From positions 3,842,827 to 3,906,826 of the forward strand of contig CP137682.1 in the NCBI GenBank assembly GCA_037976565.1: a stretch of 64,000 bases of DNA, given 5' to 3'. Below, one piece after another: positions 12,000 to 21,734 of this stretch. How positions within the stretch are numbered: position 1 is the first letter of the stretch; each line of letters opens with the position of its first letter. The translations under genes and the position numbers were made by a program. The stretch is from Mesocentrotus franciscanus. Taxonomy: Eukaryota > Echinodermata > Echinoidea > Camarodonta > Strongylocentrotidae. The notes under the pieces are model-generated. The model saw only the letters and a list, made by a program, of their open reading frames with translations, was not told where the DNA came from and did no database searches.

Positions 12000-13000
12000 C
12001 GAAAGTTGCAATTACTATAGGCATGGGCTCTTCAAATGGGCTGAATTGATAATGTCTATGTGGTGCAGTGGCGTACAACTTTCAAATTTGCTCCAATACA
12101 CAAGAGGACTAAAATTTCGACTTTTCATAAATGTATGACTCGGGGTGGTCTGTTCTTTTTAGAGGACCTGTAATAATGTACTCTCCATGATATATTTTGA
12201 GTAGTGCCCCGAGGGTGAAGGCACTTCGAAGAAAAACAGAAATAAGTGATATTTTAGTACGCGACAAACGGGAGTGATCCGTCACTACGTCACAATCCAC
12301 TGACAAAATTGCCGATTTTAGATTCGCACAGCCGTAGTGCACTCATATTTCAAACACTCATAACTTTCTTAATATTGGTCCGATATATTTCAAACTTTCG
12401 CCATTCTGTTTCTCTGATTTTTCTGCTTTCATTCAAATGAAGTTATTAGAAGGGTTGGATTGCCCGTTAAAGGTGTCCGCTGAAGAAGGGGGTCAGGGGC
12501 ATAGAGCAGCCCTATTTGTATGACGAAGTGGATCATGACCAGTAAGTGGGCCTGTCGTGATCATTGTTCAGCGTAACTCTGAGACCCGCCTCTCCCCTTC
12601 AACTTCAAAAATCTATCCAAATTGCCTGCTCATGACCAGCAATTTATTGATTGTGGTAAGATAAATAACGTGAATGAGGCTGCTTTATCAACGTGGACTA
12701 CTGCCCTCTGTCGGCTTTAGTATCTCAGGTTGGCGAACGTACTTCCCTTGAATGAATACGTAGACATGGTTGAGTTTTTTTTCTTTTCGACATCAGTGTA
12801 TACAACTAGGCGAATGCCAGAGTGCAGAACTTGTAAATTTACAGACGTGACACCCATAATATGTATTCTAAATTAATCACAGATACACACAAATTGTGAG
12901 AATTTGCTTTGTCTAAAATGTACAAAGTTAAATTTCTCTTTGAACATTTAACTGCTTGAAAAGCCACTACGAGATTCAAAAACAGGAATTAGGCATGTTG
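12000..13000. other. Non-coding stretch in copy 1
   Basis: Contains low-value minus-strand frames (for example 12109-12342) without recognisable motifs. The GTGCAGTGGCGTAC context at 12060-12075 resembles the start of a hAT-type MITE, but no matching right end was found. The same text is at 24260-25240. Confidence 0.4.
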
Positions 13001-13033
13001 GGCCTAGGCTGAAACTATGGTTACTGAGCCAAT

Positions 13034-13900
13034 TTGTCTTGCACTGGTGATGAATATTTTTCGGCATTGTCTCATGAAGTTGCTAATCCTTTTTGGAGAC
13101 ATGTATTTCACGCTCTGTCTATGTTGAGTCGTGCAGAGGGAGATGATTGGTTAACTTATCCATTGTGGAGAAATAGCTCATTAGAAATTGGACAAAAATC
13201 TGTATTTTTTCAATCTTGGTATGAAAAAGGCATCAGATGTATAAATGACTTGATTGATGATAAGGGAAAACTTCTGACTCGTGAGCAATGTGAACAAAAA
13301 TTCTGCATGAAACTAAATTATTTGTTTTATTATTCTGTAACTCAAGCTATAAAGTGTCGATATCGAATGCATATTGAAAAAATATTTAAAAATGTAGTAG
13401 ATCCTTTAATGCCGTCACATATCAAAATACTACTGCATGACATAAAAGGTTGTCAATATATTTACAAAACTTTTCTTGGAAAAACAAATTGTGTACCCTC
13501 AATATGTCTGAAATTGGAACGACCTTTAGATTATACCCTGAATGTCCAAGAATGCAGAAATATCATAGAATCATATTTCGTTTTACTCCAGATATCAGTT
13601 TAAGATATTTTCAGTATAAGATAGTAAATAGGATTCTGTATTTGAACAAGCAAGTGTATAAGATGAAAATAGTGAGTAATGATAAATGTTCATTTTGAAA
13701 AAAGAGCTTCAAGATATTGTACATTTCTTTAATAATTGTGAAATCAGTAAATCAATCTGGAATGAAACGGTGAAATGGATAAATGAAGGTTCTCGAGTAC
13801 AGTTAGAGTTTAATTTAGAAAATGTAATTTTTGGTTTTGAAAACAAAAGAAATGATCCTTTAAATTGCATGGCGACTTTGATTAAGCATTAACTATTTGT
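13034..13900 (+). pseudogene. Tx1/L1-like LINE ORF2, C-terminal part (copy 1)
   Basis: The 189-codon frame reads NPFWRHVFHALSML, then TYPLWRNSSLEIGQK, FFQSWYEKGIRCINDLID and QKFCMKLNYLFYYS. This matches the region after the reverse transcriptase in Tx1/L1-type LINEs (PLW...SWY.KGI..I.DL). Shifted frames downstream carry the Cys-rich motif (CSF-stop in this copy, CSFCKKELQDIVHFFHNC in copy 2) that forms the C-terminal zinc knuckle of these proteins, ending WNETVKWI. In this copy a 1-bp loss turns the second Cys codon into a stop near 13698. No RT domain is present upstream, so it is a 5'-truncated relic ending near 13,900-14,000. Confidence 0.8.
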
Positions 13901-14318
13901 ACAAAAGCTAAACAACAAAATTCCATATTTTAGTTCTTTGAAGAAGAAAATTATTCAATATTATGAAGACGAGTGATATATTCATTCTATCTCTGGTATG
14001 TTTTACTAAGTGGCAGGCACTTTATCATTTGTTTATATGAAAAAAGGAGAGAAATGTGAAAGTATTTTGTTTTATTTGAGTCAAAGTAAGACTTGATTTC
14101 ATTGAATTGTAAAATGTTTTGTTTGATTTTGATTAAAAAATTCCTTTGGAGGGCTAAAACGTTTAAACAAAAAATTTGTCTTGAAATCAGAATAATTTAA
14201 GAAAATCAATGGCGCCATCTTAGTTGGTGAAAAAAGAGCGATGTTTAAAATGTATTCTACACGTATAATTCAAAGATGATTACCATCGGGGGAAAGGCCC
14301 GATATTTACTGACCTATC

Positions 14319-14793
14319 ATGAACATTCTACCGCAGTTCATGAATTGCCACATCCATGATTCGTTCGTGCAACGTTTAACTAAGAAAATGGATTTCGAAT
14401 TAAACGATACCTTTTACGACATCACGACGCCATTAACTGACTTTGGGCAAGATTCTCTACTAACGGATTACTGTCCACAAAATACATACATCGCACTTAA
14501 TTATATTACAGCTTCTACAGCAGCATTTGGAATTGTTTTCACACTCACTACTTTGCTCAGTATTGCATGTCATCGTCGATTTCGAAAGGAACACAACATT
14601 TTCCCATTCAACATCGTTCTCGCCGACTTTCTGTTAGATGTTGCTGTCATGTTTGGACGCATAGTAACTCTGAATATTATGCCGGTACGTTAATTGGATA
14701 TTAATACTTTTAGGGATCATTTTTAGTAACTAAAAGTAGTTTCAAAGATTTGAGGCACGCTTTTAATGACCAAACAAAAGTAAACGAAAGAAG

Positions 14794-14824
<31 letters not shown>

Positions 14825-16009
14825 GAGAATAGAGGAGAACCTTTCCTGCATTTCATTCACCTTGTTGTTATGTGCTAATTGTGCTTCCATATGAAAAGTA
14901 ATGCTCCCCCCTCCCTCTCCCAATTTCCATGTCCCCGGGTCCATGCTACGCATATGATTACCATTGTTACAAGCCCTTTGCTCCACCGCCAAGACATGAC
15001 ATATAAGATAAAGAATTCTATTTCCATGACGAATTATAGTTTGGACTGTATTAGTATAGCAGTATATGCACAAAGCCCTGTGAACTATCATGTAACTACA
15101 TAATATATATCGATTGTGTTTTAATCGCATGTACTTCATACAAGCTGTAGGTGAACCCAACACAGGTTGTCTAAGGAATTCTAGAACAAGGAGGTTTAAA
15201 AATAGTGTTTTAAAACACTCGTAATTTTATGTTTGAGATCACTGATCTCAAACATAAATACGAGTATTTCGAATTTCGACCGGCGATAATTAAAGAATTC
15301 TAACAATGTTTAAAACTTAACATGTTTCAAAATCGTGATTCTGGGGTGAAAAAGAATGCTAACGCGGCTTGAATGACATTTTCTCCCTTGCTTAATGTAG
15401 GGTCAGAGTTGGCTTCTTGATGTCACGTTTACAGTCTTTCAAACTTCGCAAATGGTATCTTCTGGAAGTGTCTTTCTAGTAGCTCTGGATCAGTTCATTG
15501 TCTTTAAGCTCGATCCTTTCGGTGTCCGTAGAATCCTCACCAAGTCTCATCGAATCTTGATCTCTCTCCTATCTTGGATGACCATGCTCATTGTTGCTAC
15601 ATGCGTTGTCATGTTCCTTCCAGAATCACCAAATGCCCGGTGTTACTTTGTTAATGTGTCTGCTATCTTCACCGGAGTATTCTACTTCCTAGTGTACAGA
15701 GCCATTGCTAAAAAAGCTCCGCACGGCAACAATCAGGTGAGAAAACGAAGGGAGGAAAACAGGCGAGTTTTGAAAACGTACTCCTTCATTTTTGGAACAA
15801 ATTTGGTCCTATCCACATTTCCAGATGTCACCTGCTTCGTATTTTATTACAATAAAAACCAATCTCTTTATACATGTGCACAAGTAGGATGGGGTCTCAT
15901 GGTAACCCTTAACACAATAGCAAATACTTCTATTTACTGGTGGCGTTTGAGAGAGTTTCGCGCCATCTTCACATGTTATACAATGCGAGAACAAAATTCG
16001 ATAACTTAG
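14319..16009 (+). CDS. Orphan class A (rhodopsin-like) GPCR, two exons
   Basis: Exon 1 is 14319-14684 and exon 2 is 15401-16009. The junction has a CCG|GTACGT donor and a TTAATGTAG|GG acceptor, in phase 0, giving 324 residues. Seven hydrophobic segments fit: TM1 near 58-84, TM2 95-118, TM3 125-155, TM4 170-195, TM5 205-225, TM6 245-272 and TM7 283-303. The TM3 end reads LDQFIVF, where class A receptors have DRY, and TM7 reads NTSIYWW, where they have NPxxY. A glycosylation site (NDT, residue 29) lies in the N-terminal tail. Two starts are possible: 14319, or 14388, which has the stronger Kozak context (AAAATGG). It is a plasma-membrane receptor by fold; ligand and subfamily are unknown. A frame-disrupted second copy is at 26582-28269. 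Confidence 0.7.
14795..14825. repeat. (GA)n microsatellite in the GPCR intron
   Basis: Run of GA dinucleotides, shorter in the second copy (27057-27085). Confidence 0.9.
15204..15266. repeat. Paired palindromes in the GPCR intron
   Basis: AGTGTTTTAAAACACT (15204-15219) is a perfect palindrome. It is overlapped by a hairpin whose arms are ACTCGTA...TTATGTTTGAGATCA and TGATCTCAAACATAA...TACGAGT, with almost no loop, centred near 15241. The same structure is kept in the second copy (27466-27528). It could be a tiny foldback element. Confidence 0.8.
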
Positions 16010-16837
16010 GACTGGGGAGGTGTTAAGGAGAAGAGTATTGCATTATTATACATCTTATTAATTATTTGTATTTCAGTTAGAGGTACAGCATTGTCAAGGA
16101 AGAATATATGTCCTGTCAAAAAAGGTTTCTGACATTTCTACAACCCGTATGAGCATCAGATCGACGAGCTCACGCAATAGCGACAAATTAATACTTCTGA
16201 CAAAATAGTGGAAAACGCTATCAACCAAGATTGGTTAATACATATGTTGATATGATTTAAAAGACTGCAATGACTTTCTCCTTCTGAGAGAATTCGATAG
16301 ATCACTGTCAAAATAGCAGTAGCTATATACACTAGTGGGTGACCGAAGTACCGAGGTAATAACAAAGTAGGGGAGGGGGCTGTAAAAGTATTAAGACAAA
16401 GTAGAAGATTTGGTTATCCAAACAAGCTTACGGGCTGCCTACATAACTTGCGTCTTTTCGGCCTCTTACGTTATTAAATGTATATATATATATATATATA
16501 CGCTCTGTGGCCTGTTCTAAACATTACCTTGTCTTGAGCAAATCATAATTGTATGGAAAATCCACCAAATATGTGAAAATGTATTTATGTCGATATTACG
16601 TATATTATTACGGAAGTTCCTTAATTATCGTAAGAAAAAGGCAAGGGATTGTTGAATAATGATTTTGTTTTAAAATATATAAATCAAAAGATAGAGATGT
16701 GTAACAGTTTGTATGCTACATCATCTGTTTTAAGTCTGATATTTTCATGTTGGTCTTAACGTGATTCATAACTTACTTTTGTCATTACTAAATGAAAGAT
16801 AAACATTATATTTATAATAATAAAACATGTTCTTATT
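16010..16837. other. Non-coding stretch after the GPCR
   Basis: No coding motif. A (TA)n run lies at 16479-16500; its copy at 28739-28762 is slightly longer. Confidence 0.6.
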
Positions 16838-17280
16838 TGATACGTATGTGAACATAATTAACATTATGCCATTATTTGCCGTCTATCATTAAGCTATTCT
16901 ATATGAAATAAACTATATAAATGCTTTGAAGCTGAATGCAGTCTGTTCTTCAAGATAAATTTTGTGAGTTTTTTAACCTTTACATTCTTAAGTGTTCGAA
17001 ATTACTTATTCAATTACTGAAAGTATCTTTGTGTAAATTGTTGTAGTCATTGTAAAATGCAATTGAAGAGGATTGGAAGTTAATTTGTCTTTGAAGGCTA
17101 ATGTTTATGTATTATGTGTGTGTGTGTGTGTGTTTGCGTGCGTGCGTGTGTTTGTAAATTATATTTCTTAAATCCTTGACGTGCAATAATAATATTAATA
17201 ATAAAATAATACCAATAATAATAATAATAATAATAATAATGATAATAATGATAATAATAATAATAATAATATAGGTTTTC
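16838..17280. repeat. Dispersed LINE-derived repeat with TG and AAT microsatellites
   Basis: 16838-17210 matches 790-1170 and 206-480 (for example the shared TTAACATTATGCCATT and GTCTATCATTAAGC). It is followed by a (TG)n run at 17116-17150 and a (AAT/ATA)n array at 17187-17272. Its second copy is 29098-29530, where the trinucleotide array is shorter by a few units. Confidence 0.8.
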
Positions 17281-17518
17281 CCGCCCAATTTCATCAGAGT
17301 TGCATTCGAATTCATGAATAGGCGTTCAAGTTCGAACGATTCTCGTCAACTCTCTGCCCTCATGGTTCATTTTCATTCTTTGAACATTAAATTTTTTTAT
17401 ATAATTCCTTAAAATTTTAGTTTCATTCAATTTAGAGAGAAATCCATTTAATTTATTGACGCGAAGTTGTCATTCAATTTCGCGCCAGCTTGATAGACAT
17501 TCGATTTCGTCCTTTATG

Positions 17519-18297
17519 CTACGTTTACACTATGTTCCCGGCGGCCACGACAGCCCCGTTTGCCCGAAACGTAGTGCGCCCTGGGATTTTGGCCATTTCC
17601 CCCCTCTGTATTCAAGTTTTGTTAGGTCTTGCCAAGTTTTCTCACGGTCTATCACGGTTTCTGTACCCGGCCGTGGGAGGGAAAGGGGATGCTGTCCCGG
17701 AGGCTCCAAGGCACACTATGGTTCGGCCTGCGGTCTACCACGGATGCCAGTACGTTCCCTGCCGGGCCGTCACGTTCTGATTGGGTCCCTCACGTTTCGT
17801 ACGTTCTGATCAAGGTCTGACACGTTTTTCACGTTCTGTCAAGGCTTTCTACGGATGAAACGTGGACGCCGGGTAGCTTTGAAGCACGTTTATGACCACG
17901 GTATTGAAAAAGGCCTCCCAAGCAATAGCAATCATTGTATCCTGAGACCGGCGCGTCGTGTCAGACCGTAGTAGAACGCAACGCGCCTTAGCGCGCCGGG
18001 CCCGTAAACCGTCCCACTACGAACCGCCTCCAAGTTTTGTTACGGCCTATTACGTACCGTCACGTTTTGTTGCCTTTATCCCGTTTTACTACGGCCTACT
18101 ATGTTTCTCATCCGCACCGTGACTGCCGTGGCAATTTTTTGACAGTTTAAAAATCTGGCCCGGCATCCACGGCAATCACGGCTTGTCGCGTTTGCCCATT
18201 CCGTCCCCCCCGCGTTGTCTCACGTCCATCCCGTTTTTTTTCCACGGTGGCCTGAAACGTGATTGCCGTGGCAGCCGGGAACATAGTGTAAACGTAG
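17519..18297. mobile_element. MITE with ~30-bp terminal inverted repeats (copy 1)
   Basis: The left end CTACGTTTACACTATGTTCC continues CGGCGGCCACG, and the right end is the reverse complement of the same text with one or two mismatches (CGGCTGCCACGG). The 779-bp body is much more GC-rich than its surroundings and is packed with short variants of CACGTT, CACGGT and TACGG on both strands. No transposase frame is present. I could not see a clear target duplication, so the superfamily is open. The second copy is 29777-30550. Confidence 0.8.
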
Positions 18298-18469
18298 AAT
18301 AATACCAATTTCAATTATATTTATAGGCACACACCTTTGCACTTTGAACGTTTGAATTAAATTAACATAAACAAGTTTTGTCGTTCTTTGTTATTCTTAC
18401 CGCAATTTTTTCACGTCATATTTACTTTTTTTCACTGTTTTTAATTATAGTTTTAGACCTTGTGCATTA

Positions 18470-18672
18470 GCCGAACCAGCGGCCGAACCAGCGGCCTGCT
18501 GATTGGTCGAGCACCGTGTGCGTCGGCCAATAGGCCTTGTGCGTTATTGTTCCAATTATCGATCGAATTATTGACCGCCGCGCCGGTCCTCCCGTAGAGT
18601 ATAAAACACGTTTGCTTACATTAGTTTTTATCACCTGACGAAGTGTTGCAGCGGCACACGAAACGTCGTGTC
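18470..18672 (+). promoter_or_regulatory. Promoter-like segment with a hammerhead-like motif (copy 1)
   Basis: A directly repeated GCCGAACCAGCG lies at 18471-18495. A CCAAT-type element follows (CGGCCAATAGG near 18525), then TATAAAA at 18600-18606. About 30 bp further on, 18635-18672 has CTGACGA, a foldable spacer (GTGT...ACAC with an inner GC/GC pair), GAAA and then CGTCGTGTC. CUGANGA...GAAA is the core of the hammerhead ribozyme, a motif known in Penelope-like elements and retrozymes. An extra A follows CUGACGA and stem I is not convincing, so activity is doubtful. It may be the start of a non-coding retroelement ending near 19670. Confidence 0.35.
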
Positions 18673-19670
18673 TTTTAGATCCCTTATTGACCACATTGCG
18701 AGACAAACGAATATCACTAGCGATATTATTTTTGATAATACATCCGCAATGAGTAATATATTTAGCATTAACTTAATTATGCACAAACAAACTTTATTAT
18801 GCAAATGTGTCATGAAGCACGGATTTGCTTTCTTATTCTGTCTGATCTTCTAGATCATGCCTTCTGATTCATCCCAGTGAATTTCTTTGTTTCCTCTCTG
18901 AGGAATTACAATAGACTACCTGTTACGTGGCCCTACTCCTGCTTTCTCATCCATTATTGTGTTTTCATCACATGCATTTTCTTTTCTTTTCTTATCATCT
19001 GTTTTGTTTTTCTATCGCTCATAATAATATACGCTTGTACAAAATTACAATGGACCATTTTCAGCGTGTTTTCTGGTTTGTGCGTGTTTGTTCCCGGAGA
19101 GTCTTCGCACGCGCGGGTTCATTCGCCTATGCCGGGTCTTAGTGTTTCTTATGTCGGGGCTTGTTCGGTGTACAATAGTTTATATTGCTGGTTGCTAGGT
19201 CGGACAAACCTAGAGCTTGTTCGACCTGGCAACGGCAGACTGATGTATGCGGAATGAGCCTCGGCGGGGGAGACCCGGGGATCTGGCGAGGGCGGGTTAA
19301 TTCGCGCGTCTTGGGTCTCTCTGGAAGCAGGCATGTGCAGGATTTGATGCACGCTGACGTTGGTCTAGTACTTAAGTTATACTGGGAATCTCGCTCAACA
19401 AGCCTAGCTTTTCTGAGATTCTTTTTGTTTTCCCTCTCAGTTCAATCAAGTAATATAAGATATTGTGTCTTATTCTCAAACTTAGATGTACTCTGTAAAC
19501 TTATTTTGTTACGTAGATACTTATCACTATTCGTTACTTGTATGATCATTCATTTGTTTTATTATATATGGTAATACTGTAGTCTGTATGGTTTATATAT
19601 GTCATTTTAATTTGTGGATATTTGAGTGGAAAAATAAATAAATCAAATCAAATCAAATTCAAAATCCAAG
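18673..19670 (+). repeat. Non-coding retroelement-like body with A-rich tail (copy 1)
   Basis: No credible protein. It follows the promoter/hammerhead-like segment and ends in AAATAAATAAATCAAATCAAAT (19632-19655), which resembles a LINE or SINE type tail. A GC-rich portion lies at 19080-19360. I infer, but cannot prove, that 18470-19670 is one element. The second copy is 30925-31910. Confidence 0.35.
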
Positions 19671-19964
19671 CAATAAATTTCATATATCGGCACTTATTTA
19701 TGTTCGGTGAATTCAAATTAACGTGGCGCTCACGATGAGCCTGTTTGGGGCATTCAATTTCATTTTTTGGTGATCAATTTCCTACTACGTGCATTCAATT
19801 TAGTGTAATATTGAGGGGGATTCCAGATAAGAGGGAAACTTTGATTACTTTAAATTGATTACTTGGAATAATTGTTAGTCACTGTTACGCAATGAAAGTT
19901 TAGTTAATGTTCTTTGTTTTTCTGACAATTTTGATTTTGATCATGTATTTGATTATCATATCGC

Positions 19965-19999
<35 letters not shown>

Positions 20000-20263
20000 G
20001 AATATCCCGAAATACACCTTTATATCAATATATATATATACACACATATTCTAAATAATTGGAAACATTGATAAAGTTTTAGAACATCAGAACTAGCGAT
20101 TTGGAGGTGATTTCTGCTATAGTACTGCTAAATTGCATTTCCCCTCATTTTAAAAAAATCAATTACTTTGAAATGCATTTCTACAAACTTGAATGAGAAG
20201 ACTTTTCAATGAAATTGTTCTTTTGTATGATGTATATATTATACCCCAGTTATGTGTTCGTGT
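19671..20263. other. Non-coding stretch
   Basis: No coding motif. It contains (TA)n runs at 19968-19996 and 20027-20040. Confidence 0.6.
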
Positions 20264-20512
20264 TCCCCTCTCTCTCTCACTCCATATCACGCCCTTTATC
20301 TCTCCTACTATCTCTCTCTCGCTCTTTATCTCTCTCTCCCATGTCACCCTCTCCCCATTCTTTCTCTCTCGCTCTCTGTCTCTCTCTCTCCCACTCTTTC
20401 TCTCTCATTCTCGTTCTCTCTCTCCCATGTCACACTCTCCTCATTCTCTCTCTCTCTCTCTCTCCATGCTCTCTCCAATCTCTCTCCCTCAAATTTTCTC
20501 CCCTTTTCTCTT
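20264..20512. repeat. CT-rich low-complexity tract (copy 1)
   Basis: Almost continuous CTCTCT with short interruptions of the CCCATGTCACNCTCTCC type that recur twice, so it is partly a higher-order repeat. The long overlapping reading frames across it are compositional artefacts. Copy 2 is at 32520-32757. Confidence 0.9.
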
Positions 20513-21408
20513 TTATCAGCCCCCCCCCATGTTTCTTTATATATTTTTTGTTACCACTTTTTGTGTAGGCCTAATCAGATATGATAAGCAGATTACCAGT
20601 CACCTATGGATCCAAAGAACGAAGACACTTTCTATAAAGATACGATTTGCTGATGAACTCACACAACATTAAACACGGATAACACCCTTTACACGAACAA
20701 GTAAACTTCACCCATCCAAAGATCAGCATACACAATTTCACAATACTCAGACATAGGCCTATGTACACCCGAGTCCGACAAAAAATAAACAAAACGTTTG
20801 AAATTTTCTTATCTAAGGAATTTCTTGGTATGTGCATTTATATATTTTGAACATGCCACGAAAAGTGTGATATTTGTACAATCTTTGATGAGTTGAAAGG
20901 GAAAAACTAACCGAGTGTCATTTTGGATCCAGTGATATGAACACTTTCCACAAAATTCGACCACAGTTCTTAGGCAGTTTCTGCAGTTTTCATATACACT
21001 GTATACAGCTTTTTGTTACGTGTGAGCCATGACTAATATGGCAAGTTATGTGTGTAACTTTTTGTAGTAACATTGAGAAAATCCAACATTCCGGTCTATA
21101 TACCATAATGCTTAGAGTTAAAGGATATTTTGGCGTATACTTATACAAGTAAACAACAATTCTGACTTGAATTCCGACACTGAATCCCTGTAGATCTGAT
21201 AAAATATTTTTATAAAGACGTGAACATCTTCTCGAGATCGGTAACACATTATATAAACTTAATCCTTGAAGAGTTCTGAGAGACATGCCTTGCTCTAATG
21301 ACTCAAAATCTCCGGAACAAATATATATATATATATAGTTCATAAGCAGTACACCTTAATGTAAACTGTCTGTTCTTTTAACCTTCAATCTGCTGACGGC
21401 TAAGACAT
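20513..21408. other. Non-coding stretch
   Basis: No motif recognised on either strand; short minus-strand frames here lack any conserved pattern. The corresponding copy is 32758-33662. Confidence 0.55.
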
Positions 21409-21725
21409 ATTGCAGTTCCTCCCACGCTGCCCATGTACAACTCGCCTTGCTGGTATGCCACGAGGAGCTCTACCAAACGATCGACGAGTCAAAATATTAT
21501 ATCTCGTCTCATCTATGAAGACGCAGTGTGCCACCACTCCGTTTTCCATAAACCATTGCGCGTATTCGACGCGCATATGTCCAAGACGCGGGGAGAATAA
21601 TTCCGCTCGTCTGGCATGACTTCAGTTAACTGTATAATTATCAACATGCCGTCTACAGCTCTGGCAATTGTGTTTAAGCTGACGGCTGGTTTGTTGGGCA
21701 ATGATGCCTCCAGATCAGCTTTCAT
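21409..21725 (-). pseudogene. Tc1/mariner (IS630-type) transposase fragment (copy 1)
   Basis: The minus-strand frame from 21725 reads LNTIARAVDGMLIIIQLTEV and PDERNYSPRVLD. After one frameshift it continues MRVEYAQWFMENGVVAH, CVFIDETRYNILTRRSFGRA and PARRVVHGQRGRNC, ending in a stop. The F-I-D-E-T block with the following R-S-F-G-R-A-P-R-G pattern is the second catalytic Asp region of DDE endonucleases of the Tc1/mariner-IS630 group. The N-terminal DNA-binding part and the last catalytic acidic residue are missing, so it is dead. It abuts the 3' end of the RTE-like LINE. Confidence 0.7.
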
Positions 21726-21734
21726 CTACTGTAA

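Noticed and set aside
17456..17820. Three overlapping frames of 63-117 codons, also present in the second block
   Set aside because: They lie inside a MITE with inverted termini, overlap each other in different frames and match no family.
18877..19574. Frames of 126 and 129 codons with hydrophobic stretches
   Set aside because: Frame lengths change between the two blocks through small deletions, and there is no domain; best explained as part of a non-coding repeat.
20193..20672. Three overlapping Ser/Leu-rich plus-strand frames
   Set aside because: They translate a CT microsatellite in all three frames; no start context, domain or conservation pattern.
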